Shown here one piece after another: positions 8,911 through 19,622 of a stretch of DNA of 40,698 bases. Position 1 is the first letter of the stretch. Every line of letters begins with the position of its first letter. The notes beneath the pieces are model-generated. The model saw only the letters and a program-made list of their open reading frames with translations, was not told where the DNA came from and did not search any database. Both the position numbers and the translations under genes were made by a program. This stretch comes from Sphingobacterium cavernae (GTDB taxonomy: Bacteria > Bacteroidota > Bacteroidia > Sphingobacteriales > Sphingobacteriaceae). The DNA lies in contig NZ_VIQM01000043.1 of the NCBI RefSeq assembly GCF_008520265.1, forward strand, positions 1-40,698. Direction: 5' to 3'.

Positions 8911-10809
8911 TTAATTAGCGTTCCAATAATAAAGCATCTCTTTTAGCTGTATTTTAGCATCATCCACTAATTCGCGTAATATGGATAGCTTTTTTTCATC
9001 ATCGGTAACAGAGATAGCATCCATCAAATCATGTAAATTCATTGGCTTTTCAAGCAAGAGTACCCGAATTTCTTGTTTTATCTTCTCTTCTATACCTTCT
9101 GTATGTTTTCTTTTAAGACACAAATCACATTCCCCACATGGTTCACCATTTAACTCACCGAAATATTCTAATATTGCATTACTCCGACATCCTGTGGTAT
9201 CCAAAAAGTGATAAATTGCTTTGATTTGTTCTTCCTTTACATCTTTACGTTCGCGGATGAATTCCGAATCGATAAAAAGATTTTTGTAATCAACGCGTGA
9301 TTGCAAAAAAGTCAATTGCGGTTTATCCGTACTTTTCAGGTAAGAGCCCACTTGTTGTTTTTCCAAACCTTCGAGCATTTGAACGATAGTTTCATAAGGA
9401 ACACTTAATTTTTTCGCAAATTCAAATTCATTGATCGGTACATAAAAATCAAAAACACCACCATAAGTTCGTAAAATCGCCTTGATCAACGGATCATATT
9501 TTGCAGCTTGCACCTGAAATTTATATAAATCTTGAAAGTCTATTTCAAATTTAAATCGCGAAGGAATAAAAACGGCTTCGGATAAACTTAACCAGCCATC
9601 ACGTTCCAAAAATTTCAATGCACTCATCGTCGGAAGAACATCTAGCTTGTATTTTTTAGCGAATTCAGCTAGATCAAAATCAACGGTAATATTTTTCCCC
9701 GCACCATATGCAATTTGATAATGATTGGCCAAATGATGGTAAGCCTGCTGGATAAATTGAACCGAAGGAAAACTATCTTGAAAATTCTTCCACAGCTTAT
9801 CTCTGTCTTCTTGTTGATACAACAAAACTGGAAAAGCTTTTTTTCCATCCCGACCTGCTCGACCTGCTTCTTGATAATATGCCTCTAGCGAATCTGGAAT
9901 ATCAATGTGAATCACAAAACGCACATCCGGCTTATCAATCCCCATTCCGAACGCGTTCGTTGCCACAATAACACGTGTTTTGTTAGTAGTCCACGCATTC
10001 TGTTTGGATTCTCGTTCTTTCATGGTCAATCCAGCATGATAAAAATCAGAAGGAACACCATGATTTAGGAGAAAACGAGCAACTTCTTGTGTTTCTCTCC
10101 TATTTCGAACATATACAACACCCGAACCACCAATTTTCTTCACAATACGTAGCATACGATTCATTTTGTTTTCCTCATGCAATGCCATATAGCTAAGATT
10201 TGGACGGGCAAAACTTTTAGAAAACACATTTTTTGTACGAAATGCCAAACGCTCTTGAATGTCTTCGACAACACGCAATGTAGCGCTGGCGGTCAATGCC
10301 AAAATGGGGACTTTTGGATGTGCTTCTCGCAAATCTGCCAACTGCAAATAAGAAGGACGAAAATCGTAACCCCATTGCGAGATACAGTGCGCCTCATCAA
10401 TAGCAAACAAATTGACTTTCATGTACTTTATACGCTCACGTACTATATCCGAATAAAAGCGCTCAGGAGCAATGTAGAGGAATTTTATCTTTCCAAATAC
10501 GCAATTGTCCAAAGCAATATCCACTTCACGGTAATTCATACCCGAATAAATGGCAATAGCTTCAATACCTTTGCTGCGCAAATTCTCAATTTGATCCTTC
10601 ATCAAAGCAATCAAAGGTGAGATAACAATACAAATTCCTTCTTGTACCATGGCTGGTACTTGAAAACAAATGGATTTACCACCACCCGTCGGCATCAATG
10701 CCAATGTATCTTTACCTTGCAACACAGATTGAATAATATCCTCTTGCAAGGGTCTGAACGCGTCATAACCCCAATACTGTTTTAATATAAAATGAATCGA
10801 ATTGCTCAT
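8911..10809 (-). CDS. recQ: ATP-dependent DNA helicase RecQ
   Basis: A 3'-5' helicase of 632 residues from the ATG at 10807-10809. Walker A TGGGKS (41-46), DEAH box (138-141), motif VI QEAGRAGRDG (about 313-322) and the RQC zinc cysteines C541, C558, C561, C564 are all present. No HRDC domain follows; the protein ends about 65 residues after the zinc site, as in the shorter Bacteroidota RecQ paralogues. The chosen start has AGAGGA upstream; an in-frame TTG at 10827 would extend into the comEC tail and is less likely. The gene begins two bases after the stop of the comEC remnant. It is the only intact gene inside the decay zone. Confidence 0.94.
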   Translation of the reverse strand: MSNSIHFILKQYWGYDAFRPLQEDIIQSVLQGKDTLALMPTGGGKSICFQVPAMVQEGICIVISPLIALMKDQIENLRSKGIEAIAIYSGMNYREVDIALDNCVFGKIKFLYIAPERFYSDIVRERIKYMKVNLFAIDEAHCISQWGYDFRPSYLQLADLREAHPKVPILALTASATLRVVEDIQERLAFRTKNVFSKSFARPNLSYMALHEENKMNRMLRIVKKIGGSGVVYVRNRRETQEVARFLLNHGVPSDFYHAGLTMKERESKQNAWTTNKTRVIVATNAFGMGIDKPDVRFVIHIDIPDSLEAYYQEAGRAGRDGKKAFPVLLYQQEDRDKLWKNFQDSFPSVQFIQQAYHHLANHYQIAYGAGKNITVDFDLAEFAKKYKLDVLPTMSALKFLERDGWLSLSEAVFIPSRFKFEIDFQDLYKFQVQAAKYDPLIKAILRTYGGVFDFYVPINEFEFAKKLSVPYETIVQMLEGLEKQQVGSYLKSTDKPQLTFLQSRVDYKNLFIDSEFIRERKDVKEEQIKAIYHFLDTTGCRSNAILEYFGELNGEPCGECDLCLKRKHTEGIEEKIKQEIRVLLLEKPMNLHDLMDAISVTDDEKKLSILRELVDDAKIQLKEMLYYWNAN

Positions 10810-10811
10810 GC

Positions 10812-11060
10812 TTAATCCTCTTCCCAAACATAAGCAAAATTATTTTTTAGAATATAAAGTCTATCTGAATTACTTGAAAACGCATTTTTCAAAGGCTCAA
10901 GCGTCTTGTCACCATTGCTTCCATCTGCGATGAAAGTGGCTTTAGGATAAAGAGATAACAAACTATCCGAATCGGAATAGTTATTTTTACGCCAAAGTAC
11001 AAAATCAACCTCCACTGGAAAATCATCAATTTTCTTTTCTAAAATTAGAATCTTATGCTT
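10812..11060 (-). pseudogene. comEC: Severed C-terminal tail of comEC
   Basis: After the TGA at 11061-11063 the same frame stays open for 82 codons to TAA at 10812-10814. It reads KHKILILEKKIDDFPVEVDF, then VLWRKNN and YPKATFIADGSN, which match the C-terminal domain of Bacteroidota ComEC proteins (a short alpha/beta unit, not a metallo-beta-lactamase). No frameshift is needed, only removal of one stop. Whether the tail is translated is unknown; there is an in-frame ATG at 11013-11015 but no clear ribosome site. Confidence 0.82.
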
Positions 11061-12902
11061 TCAAATCTCAATCAGTCGATTATGTCTTTCCGTGTCTGGT
11101 AAACTCTTAAATTCAATATCACTTTCAATCATATACTGTCGCAAATCTGGAAGTACACTGTATTGTAAAGTTGGGTGATTTACGGAATCCAATGTAGAAT
11201 ATAACACAACTTGATTTTCATGTATTAACGCAACTCCAATTTCCGAACGAACACTATAAAATTTTAAAGCCTTATACGAAGATTTCTGAAAGTATTGAAA
11301 GCTATTGAACACAGACAGGAGAAATATCGAACTAAAAACTACCAGAAATGATTTCGAAGATTTGGAATTTAAGGCAATAATTAGCGAAGCAATTCCAATT
11401 CCTAATAATAAAACTTGGCTCCAATGCCAATCCACACCGTGTACAACGGCAAAAGGTAAATGTTCCATCCACTTTAATCCATTCATCATGAGGTTCAGCA
11501 GCCATTCGATAGCTACTCCAAAAAGTGAGATTGTCCATTCAAATGGTAATATCGCTAACCCCATGCCTACATACATAATTAAAGTACTCGGAATTGCTAT
11601 AAAAAGATTAGCCATCAAAAAGTAATTTGGGAATTGTCCAAAATAATATAAGGTAAGTGGCAAAGTAAATAACTGCGCTGCAGTGGAAACATAAGTGTAT
11701 TCCAATACGTAATTGCACCATTTATTGGGTGTGAGGTAATAGTTTTTCAAAATGGGATATAGTAATATGATACCTAAAATCGCCATATCAGACAATTGAA
11801 ATTCCACATCAAATAAATAATTGGGCGAAAATAAGAGAATAAATAAAGCAGAAGCGGCAAGTGTATTCAAAGGAATTTGTTTTCGATTGATAACTTTTGA
11901 AAACACGAAGAATGAAATCATGGTTCCTGCTCTCAAAATCGGTGGACTCATTCCGGTCAGAATTACATAAGACCAAATAAAAAGTAAAATCAAAATGGAT
12001 TTGATAAATTTTCCATAACGAAATCTATCCATCCAAAACAGCAGCAAATTCAACAATACAAAAACCAAACTCACGTGTAACCCAGAAATACTCAAAACAT
12101 GTATAGTTCCAGTATTGGTGAATGCCGAAATCGTGTTTTGATCTATCTGTGAGCGGTAACCAAAAATCAACGCTACAGCCACGTTAAATGCTTCATCGTC
12201 TTGGATGTACATTCGAAATTTTGCGATTAAATTTGTACGCAGTTCCAACGAATATGCAATCAAGTTATTACCCTTTCTTCTATTCAGAACTTTGAGTTCG
12301 GTTCCTGTGAGTAAACTTTGTTGCTTGATACCCTTGTTTGACAAATAAGATTTATAATCGAATTCTTTTGGGTTGTAAGGAGGATTGACATCCGCTAGTT
12401 TATTTACAAAAACTATTTGATCGCCATACGCATACTTTTCTTCTCTCAAAGAATCCCGAAGGATAGTTAACCTCACTTTGCCTTCAGCTTTTGAAATCTT
12501 GGAAGAATCAATCGCTTGTTGTATTCGTACTGGAAAACGAATTGTTTTTACTTTTACAATGGATTCGTCATCGATAATTCCTATATATTGAATAGCCTTA
12601 TAATTAGAATAATACGAGGCAATATATGCAGATTGATTAGTTGCGTATTGAAAATACCCAAAACAAATAACAACTACACTAAAGCAAATGTTAAATAAGT
12701 TTCGTCTATTATACTTGGTTAAATAATACCCTAAAAAATAAGCTCCAATCGCTAGTGCAATAACGATTAGACACACAAAAGGAGAAATAAAAGATTTACT
12801 GGCTACAGCCATAACAACACCTAACACGTAAAGAAATAATGCTTTGAGCATGGGTACTTTGCCCATCGACAAATCCAAGATATCATCCTTTACCATTGCC
12901 AT
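11061..12902 (-). CDS. comEC: ComEC/Rec2-type DNA uptake channel, truncated by in-frame TGA
   Basis: 613 residues. Order: N-terminal membrane segments, a DUF4131-like OB-type extracytoplasmic region (about 90-205, with FDYKSYLSNKGI), then the Competence domain with the signature HVLSISGLHVSL (268-279) and about eight membrane helices to residue 535. ComEC carries single-stranded DNA across the inner membrane during natural transformation. With the severed tail the protein would be about 695 residues, the usual Bacteroidota length, so roughly 82 are lost. The channel domain is intact, so partial function cannot be excluded. The start overlaps the end of the HhH-barrel gene by 13 bases, indicating one operon. 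A second ATG two codons downstream (12894-12896) is an alternative start. Confidence 0.85.
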   Translation of the reverse strand: MAMVKDDILDLSMGKVPMLKALFLYVLGVVMAVASKSFISPFVCLIVIALAIGAYFLGYYLTKYNRRNLFNICFSVVVICFGYFQYATNQSAYIASYYSNYKAIQYIGIIDDESIVKVKTIRFPVRIQQAIDSSKISKAEGKVRLTILRDSLREEKYAYGDQIVFVNKLADVNPPYNPKEFDYKSYLSNKGIKQQSLLTGTELKVLNRRKGNNLIAYSLELRTNLIAKFRMYIQDDEAFNVAVALIFGYRSQIDQNTISAFTNTGTIHVLSISGLHVSLVFVLLNLLLFWMDRFRYGKFIKSILILLFIWSYVILTGMSPPILRAGTMISFFVFSKVINRKQIPLNTLAASALFILLFSPNYLFDVEFQLSDMAILGIILLYPILKNYYLTPNKWCNYVLEYTYVSTAAQLFTLPLTLYYFGQFPNYFLMANLFIAIPSTLIMYVGMGLAILPFEWTISLFGVAIEWLLNLMMNGLKWMEHLPFAVVHGVDWHWSQVLLLGIGIASLIIALNSKSSKSFLVVFSSIFLLSVFNSFQYFQKSSYKALKFYSVRSEIGVALIHENQVVLYSTLDSVNHPTLQYSVLPDLRQYMIESDIEFKSLPDTERHNRLIEI

Positions 12903-14938
12903 CTTACTTGTAATCTTATGTCCGAACGTTTGTTTCCTTCAATCAAATCCAAGCCCGAACCAATATTTTCTCTATTTAAATTGTTGGTCAATGCACAACG
13001 CAACCAAACATCGTTAGATCTAAAAAGTCTGTACCGCACATTGAGGTATGTTCGAATTCCTTGATCAAAATACATTGGAAAACTCGACACATAAAGGACA
13101 TCACTTTCGTAAGAATAGATGCGTGAGTCATAATCCTTTGTGTTGAAATAAGAAACCCGCGCATTCAGATTCAATTTATCCCGAAAGCCTTTCCAATACA
13201 CATCCTGAAAAACCATGTATCCTTCAGATCGATTCTCCATTTTCTTCTCAAACAGTGACAATTCAGCACGGGTTTTAATGTTCCACGTATCACTAAGTAT
13301 ATATTGATATTCCAATCGAAATTGATTGCGTAGCACATCTGCCATAATATGTTCATTCGCTTTTGGCAAAGCCAAATTTTCCTGCTTTATCCGATAGCGA
13401 TAACGCAACAAAAACTTACCACGTTTGTAACAAGAATAAGTGGCTTGCGATAAAAAATCAATTCCTTGACTTGGACTATCAACACGAAAACGCAACCACG
13501 GAAAGTTAAACATATCCACATAATTCACCCACTCAAATTTCCGCGTAACCTGATATACAAGATCAGTATACAAGCCTTTTTCGTTTGCGACATTAGAACT
13601 TTCCGAAAGTGTCTGTGCAAAAAAGCTGTGGTAATTACGTCGAAAATTACGGTAATTAACAAACGCTGAAACCTTAGGATGAAGACTTGCGATAAGTCCA
13701 TTTATAGTGGCAAAGCCAGAACCTAAATATGTGCTGTTTCACCAAAAAAATAGACATTTCGGAAATTATACTTGTAGTGAACACCAACTTGAATCAAATC
13801 TTTACCTTCAAAATCGAATTGATTTCTGACAGCGTTAGCTTGCAGTATCTCTCCATTGAAATTCGTATAGACTCCAGTTATACCCACTTTTAGCCGCTTA
13901 TATTGATATGAGAAATCCGATCCTATAACCAATTGACCAATAGCATCTCGATAGGATTGTTCGGTAGGTGTACGATGTAATCCTGAGCTGTTGATGGTAT
14001 GTATATAAGAAGCCGTGTCTGATTCTTCTACATTCCCACTCAGCATATTATATGCTACAAATGGAGTTCATTCCATATTGTTAAACTTTAGCTTTGCAGC
14101 AATGCCACGTTGAAAATTGTTTTCATTCATCGAAGAATACGAGCGTAATCCTATCCCTTGCTTGGCTACAGCTCCAATCCAAGCCCCTTTACCAAAACTT
14201 AATCCATTCCACAGCAGCAATCCTTGTCCAAATTGTAAAGCATAATCTCCAACCACCACTTTCTTCACCGTTTTACTCACATGATTGATTTCGATATATC
14301 CGTAATAAAAATCAAATCCCCTCTTCTGCTTAAAGCAAAGAACGGTTCACCAGCATATTTTTCCGCGTTGATTCCAATTTTCAATTTTTGCTGATAATTC
14401 CAGCGATAGCGTAAGGAATATGCATTGGGGTCGTCCAAATACCGCGAACGCGTAGCGTCTTCAATGTGATAACCTTGCTGACTTTCTAATGTCCGACCGT
14501 AACGTAACATAATCATGTGTTCATCCTCCTTCCGAACTTCTTTCCATGACAAATCTTTTAGAGACGACTTTTGATCTACTTTTACAAATTGTCGGAGCCA
14601 CTGAATCGTCTGCATATCAAGTCCAACAACACCTTGTAGTTCAAGGATGCTGATAAATCACCTTTTTGTTCACGATGTGCAATGATTTTGGCAACTTGTT
14701 GTGGAGAAAGAAAAATCAAATTGGTTAATTCGGATTCTGTGACCTCGTTCAAATCCAAAGGATGCCGCAATAAATGGTGTAACCGCTCAGAGACTTCACT
14801 GATATCCACATTTTCACCCACCTCTTCAGAAATTTGTTCTAATAGAAGTTCCTCTAACTCACCTTCATTTTCTTGCGCAAAGCAGTGATGCAATGGCAAC
14901 AAAAAAAACAAAAGACCTATAGAGATTTTAAAAAGCAT
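12890..14938 (-). pseudogene. Broken gene for ComEA-like helix-hairpin-helix protein fused to an outer-membrane beta-barrel
   Basis: Joining the frames gives about 680 residues: a signal peptide (ending CFAQ), a ComEA-type helix-hairpin-helix region (LDLNEVTESELTNLIFLSPQ, then QVAKIIAHREQKGD), and a long beta-rich region ending RLQVRWQW, with the aromatic last residue usual for outer-membrane barrels. Four lesions: a one-base loss near 14645; a one-base gain in the C4 run 14318-14321; an in-frame TGA at 14068-14070 (ME, stop, TPFVAYN); and a one-base loss near 13727-13730 (GETAH to LGSGFATING). Each repair was checked by continuous family-like translation across the junction. It overlaps the upstream PorQ-like gene by 11 bases and comEC by 13. 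HhH motifs bind DNA without sequence specificity, hence the suspected DNA-uptake role. Confidence 0.85.
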
Positions 14939-15728
14939 AGGCTAAAGCAAATTGTGGTGATGTACCCAACCTTATGTGAAACGAGGATGAAACATCAAAC
15001 TGAAATTTATTCCATCGCAATCCAATTCCACCAAAATATTGCATAGGATTTGATGCCACGCCAGCTCGAAGTCTTACCACATTTGCAATGGAATATTCCA
15101 AACCCGCGCGAATATTAAAACCATCTGCAAATTCATAGTAGGTATCCCCAGCTACAGAAATTTCTCTTGAAATTTTATACAAGAAACCTGCTGCAATTTC
15201 AGTAGGAAGATATTGTTCTGTATCGTCTTTAAGTTTTGAAAATGTGGTATTTCTAAACAAAAAGCCAATATTGACCTGTTCACTCATCCTAATTAGTGCG
15301 CCAAGATCCAAAGAAAATGAATTGTCATTAATGTAATTTTCAACATAATAACGATGGTAGTTTGCAGTAACTTAAGTTGAAAATATTCCTCCAAAACTTC
15401 GCGCTTACGAAACATTAGCGGTTAAAAATGAAGATACACTCTGAATACCATAATTGCGCATACTAAGCCCCAAAGCACCTACATTCTTAATTGGTAATCC
15501 TAAGTACACAGCTTGAGTCCGTAATTCCTTAGTCATGAAATGAGGTTGATAAGCTATAGCAAGATACACGTCAGTTAAACTCCCAATTCCTGCTGGATAA
15601 TTCGTAAGGCTATAAATCGATTCTGAAGCAATTCCCGTATTTCCCATTCCGTGAAAAGGTGTAGCATCAAATGTTTGAGCATTTAATTTCATGCAAAAAA
15701 GCAAGAAAAATAGTATTCGTGTGATCAT
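14928..15728 (-). pseudogene. Broken PorQ-like outer-membrane beta-barrel protein
   Basis: One frame of about 266 codons interrupted by two TAA codons, at 15405-15407 and 15372-15374. A signal peptide (ending LNAQ) is followed by GMGNTGIASESIYSLTNYPAG, the N-terminal plug-like segment seen in PorV/PorQ/FadL-type barrels, and the C-terminal half has amphipathic strands ending FALAYAF. Between the stops the text ARSFGGIFST and VTANYHRYYVENYIND is family-like, so these are nonsense mutations in a once-functional gene. True PorQ belongs to the type IX secretion system; this paralogue heads the HhH-comEC operon and its job is unknown. Confidence 0.72.
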
Positions 15729-15810
15729 ACCGAGGAAATTGGCTGCCTAAATTTAACAAACAAAACCTTAAATAGGAAAAATAATTAACACAAAAGAAAG
15801 TTTATTAAAA

Positions 15811-15841
15811 TAAAAAAGACCGATAAGTTATTATCGGTCTC
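15811..15841 (-). terminator. Intrinsic terminator of gyrB
   Basis: AGACCGATAA (15817-15826) pairs perfectly with TTATCGGTCT (15831-15840) around a GTTA loop. On the minus strand it ends in six Ts and lies about 20 bases after the gyrB stop. Confidence 0.85.
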
Positions 15842-15862
15842 TTAATATTATCTTATTAATGC

Positions 15863-17824
<1,962 letters not shown>

Positions 17825-17852
17825 TTAAAAAAAATCTGATTAAATTAACATT

Positions 17853-17883
17853 CAAAGTTAATAAAAATTAAGGACTTAAACAA
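17853..17883 (-). promoter_or_regulatory. Probable gyrB promoter (Bacteroidota type)
   Basis: TAACTTTG (17853-17860, minus) is a perfect TAnnTTTG -7 element, with TTG 20 bases upstream (17881-17883). The predicted transcript starts about 25 bases before the gyrB ATG. Confidence 0.5.
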
Positions 17884-17967
17884 CAGATTCACGAGGTAAA
17901 AACCATAGAAAATCACGATAATAATTCGAAAAAAATAACAAAAAATGGAATTTTAATTTTTTTATAG

Positions 17968-17975
17968 TAGGTTTG
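17968..17975 (+). promoter_or_regulatory. Probable -7 element for the OmpH-like lipoprotein gene
   Basis: TAGGTTTG matches TAnnTTTG exactly and would start transcription about 20 bases before the ATG at 18002. No TTG was found at the expected -33 position. Confidence 0.42.
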
Positions 17976-18001
17976 TTCTTTAAACTGAAAATAGACAACA
18001 A

Positions 18002-18625
18002 ATGAATAAATTTTTATCAAACTTATCTAAAGTTACTTTGGGAATCGCAATCGTAGCAAGTGCTGCTTCTTGTGGTCAAAACACATCAAATACATCTTCT
18101 GCAAAAAATGATAGTACATCATCAAAAACTGGTGAAACAAAAGTAGCTGATAAAATAGTTTATGTAAATGCAGATACTTTATCTGCTCAATACGAATACT
18201 TCAAAGAAGCGAAAGCGAAACTAGAAGGTAAAGCTAAAAAAGCACAAGAAAACTTACAATCTAAAGGTCAAGCTTTCCAAAGAGAATTGGCTGAAGCAGA
18301 GCAAAAAGCGGCTACAATGAGTGCTTCTGAGCGTCAAGCAACCGAAGAGAGATTAGCGCGTAAACAACAAGAATTAGCACAATTGAACCAAAATGCATCC
18401 TCATCATTGGCTCAAGACGAGCAATCTGAAATGACTGCTGTTTACAATTCTATCACGGAGTACTTAACAAAGCATGCAAAAGAAAACGGTTACCAATACG
18501 TTTTGACGTATTCTAAAACTAATCCTGCTGTAATCTATGCAGATGAAAAATTAGACATTACGAAAGAAGTCGTTGCAGCTTTGAACAAAGAATATACAAG
18601 CAAAAAAGGCGCTGAGAAGAAATAG
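18002..18625 (+). CDS. OmpH/Skp-family protein, predicted lipoprotein
   Basis: 207 residues. The N-terminus has a hydrophobic signal (10-20) and a lipobox ASAASC with the candidate lipidated Cys at 24, followed by a Ser/Thr/Asn-rich linker (25-50). The rest fits the OmpH/Skp holdase family: a short strand KIVYVNADTL (51-60), a Lys/Glu/Gln-rich coiled coil (about 65-145) and the C-terminal return YQYVLTYSKTNPAVIYAD. Skp-type proteins chaperone unfolded outer-membrane proteins in the periplasm and are normally soluble; membrane tethering here is inferred from the lipobox. There is no acidic residue directly after the Cys, so surface export is not suggested. Monocistronic, with a strong terminator. 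Confidence 0.85.
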   Translation: MNKFLSNLSKVTLGIAIVASAASCGQNTSNTSSAKNDSTSSKTGETKVADKIVYVNADTLSAQYEYFKEAKAKLEGKAKKAQENLQSKGQAFQRELAEAEQKAATMSASERQATEERLARKQQELAQLNQNASSSLAQDEQSEMTAVYNSITEYLTKHAKENGYQYVLTYSKTNPAVIYADEKLDITKEVVAALNKEYTSKKGAEKK

Positions 18626-18650
18626 TCTTTCTCTACAGCATATAAAAAAC

Positions 18651-18687
18651 AAAAAGGGATTTAATCTTGCAGATTAAATCCCTTTTT
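18651..18687 (+). terminator. Strong intrinsic terminator after the OmpH-like gene
   Basis: Positions 18651-18667 and 18671-18687 form a perfect 17-bp stem with a 3-base loop; the descending arm ends in Ts. The stem is symmetric enough (A run at the start) to work on both strands. Only 29 bases separate it from the corA start, so the corA promoter must overlap it or corA depends on read-through. Confidence 0.88.
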
Positions 18688-18716
18688 GTTTTAAATTTAA
18701 AGTATAAACGACGCTT

Positions 18717-19622
18717 ATGATTGTTCATATTCTAACACCAGAGAATCATCCCTTTGAATGGATTGACATCACCAACCCTACATTGGAAGATTTCAAAGAA
18801 TTGAAAGAAAAATTCAACCTTCGAGACGAGTCCATAAGAGATTGTCTTGAAGTAGGGCACTTACCCAAAATTGAAGAATTTGACAATTACCACTTTTTAA
18901 TTATTCGTTCTACACGTTCGAAACTCGAAGAAGATTCAGATTCATTGACAGAAATAACCGATAGAATTTCGATATTTTATGGGAACAATTTTGTCATTAC
19001 TACGCATCGTAATAACATCACATTTCTTGAAAACATCAAAAGACTTGACCCAAAAAGTCGCGTACTTGCTTCCAGTAAATCTTTGGTCAATACTTTACTT
19101 TCAGAAGCCTTAAAATCATTTGAAACATTGGTATTAGGTGATATGTCGACTAAATTAGATGAATACGAAGAGATCGTTTTCCTGCATCAAAAACGCAAGC
19201 CATTCTTAAAGAAATTATATTATATCAAACGCCAAATTGATGTAATCCGGTCAATTTTAGTGTTATATAAAGATATTGTGGATTATTTTCACTTGCCAGA
19301 ATATAAAAACGTATATACACAAGATTTGAGGGATTTGTTTTCTAGAACCAGCACCTTATATCGTAATACTTCAGAGAATACAGCACAGCTCCTCTCTATT
19401 TATTTCAATATTGAATCCAATCATACCAACGAAATTATGCGAATTTTAACTATAATCTCCGTATTTTTCATGCCCTTAACGTTTATAGTTGGAGTTTACG
19501 GTATGAACTTCGATATTATGCCTGAGCTACATTGGAAATATGGCTATCCCATTGTACTTGGGGCAATGTTGGTATTGAGTCTTATTATTTACCTCTGGTT
19601 CAAAAGAAAGAAATGGTTATAA
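18717..19622 (+). CDS. corA: CorA family divalent cation (Mg2+/Co2+) transporter
   Basis: 301 residues. An N-terminal cytoplasmic alpha/beta domain (1-about 165) and a long stalk helix lead to two C-terminal membrane helices (about 240-261 and 278-295). The selectivity signature YGMNF (GMN 262-264) lies between them, and the chain ends with the basic tail FKRKKWL. CorA pentamers import Mg2+. The stop (19620-19622) overlaps the tsaB stop on the other strand, so the two genes converge with a 6-base overlap and no terminator between them. Confidence 0.93.
   Translation: MIVHILTPENHPFEWIDITNPTLEDFKELKEKFNLRDESIRDCLEVGHLPKIEEFDNYHFLIIRSTRSKLEEDSDSLTEITDRISIFYGNNFVITTHRNNITFLENIKRLDPKSRVLASSKSLVNTLLSEALKSFETLVLGDMSTKLDEYEEIVFLHQKRKPFLKKLYYIKRQIDVIRSILVLYKDIVDYFHLPEYKNVYTQDLRDLFSRTSTLYRNTSENTAQLLSIYFNIESNHTNEIMRILTIISVFFMPLTFIVGVYGMNFDIMPELHWKYGYPIVLGAMLVLSLIIYLWFKRKKWL

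Noticed and set aside
10810..10827. Longer RecQ start from a TTG at 10827
   Set aside because: It would overlap the comEC tail and add six residues not typical of RecQ; the ATG at 10807-10809 has a better ribosome site (AGAGGA) and matches the family start.
11061..11063. TGA as a recoded codon (selenocysteine or tryptophan)
   Set aside because: TGA occurs as a lesion in the neighbouring HhH gene too, no SECIS-like structure was recognised, and the surrounding genes are broken by ordinary mutations.
11332..11625. Open frames on both strands inside comEC
   Set aside because: Overlapping alternative frames of the Competence domain; no independent support.
12890..14938. Five separate small genes in the HhH region
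   Set aside because: The pieces lie in order on one strand, and each junction reads as continuous family-like protein after one small repair.
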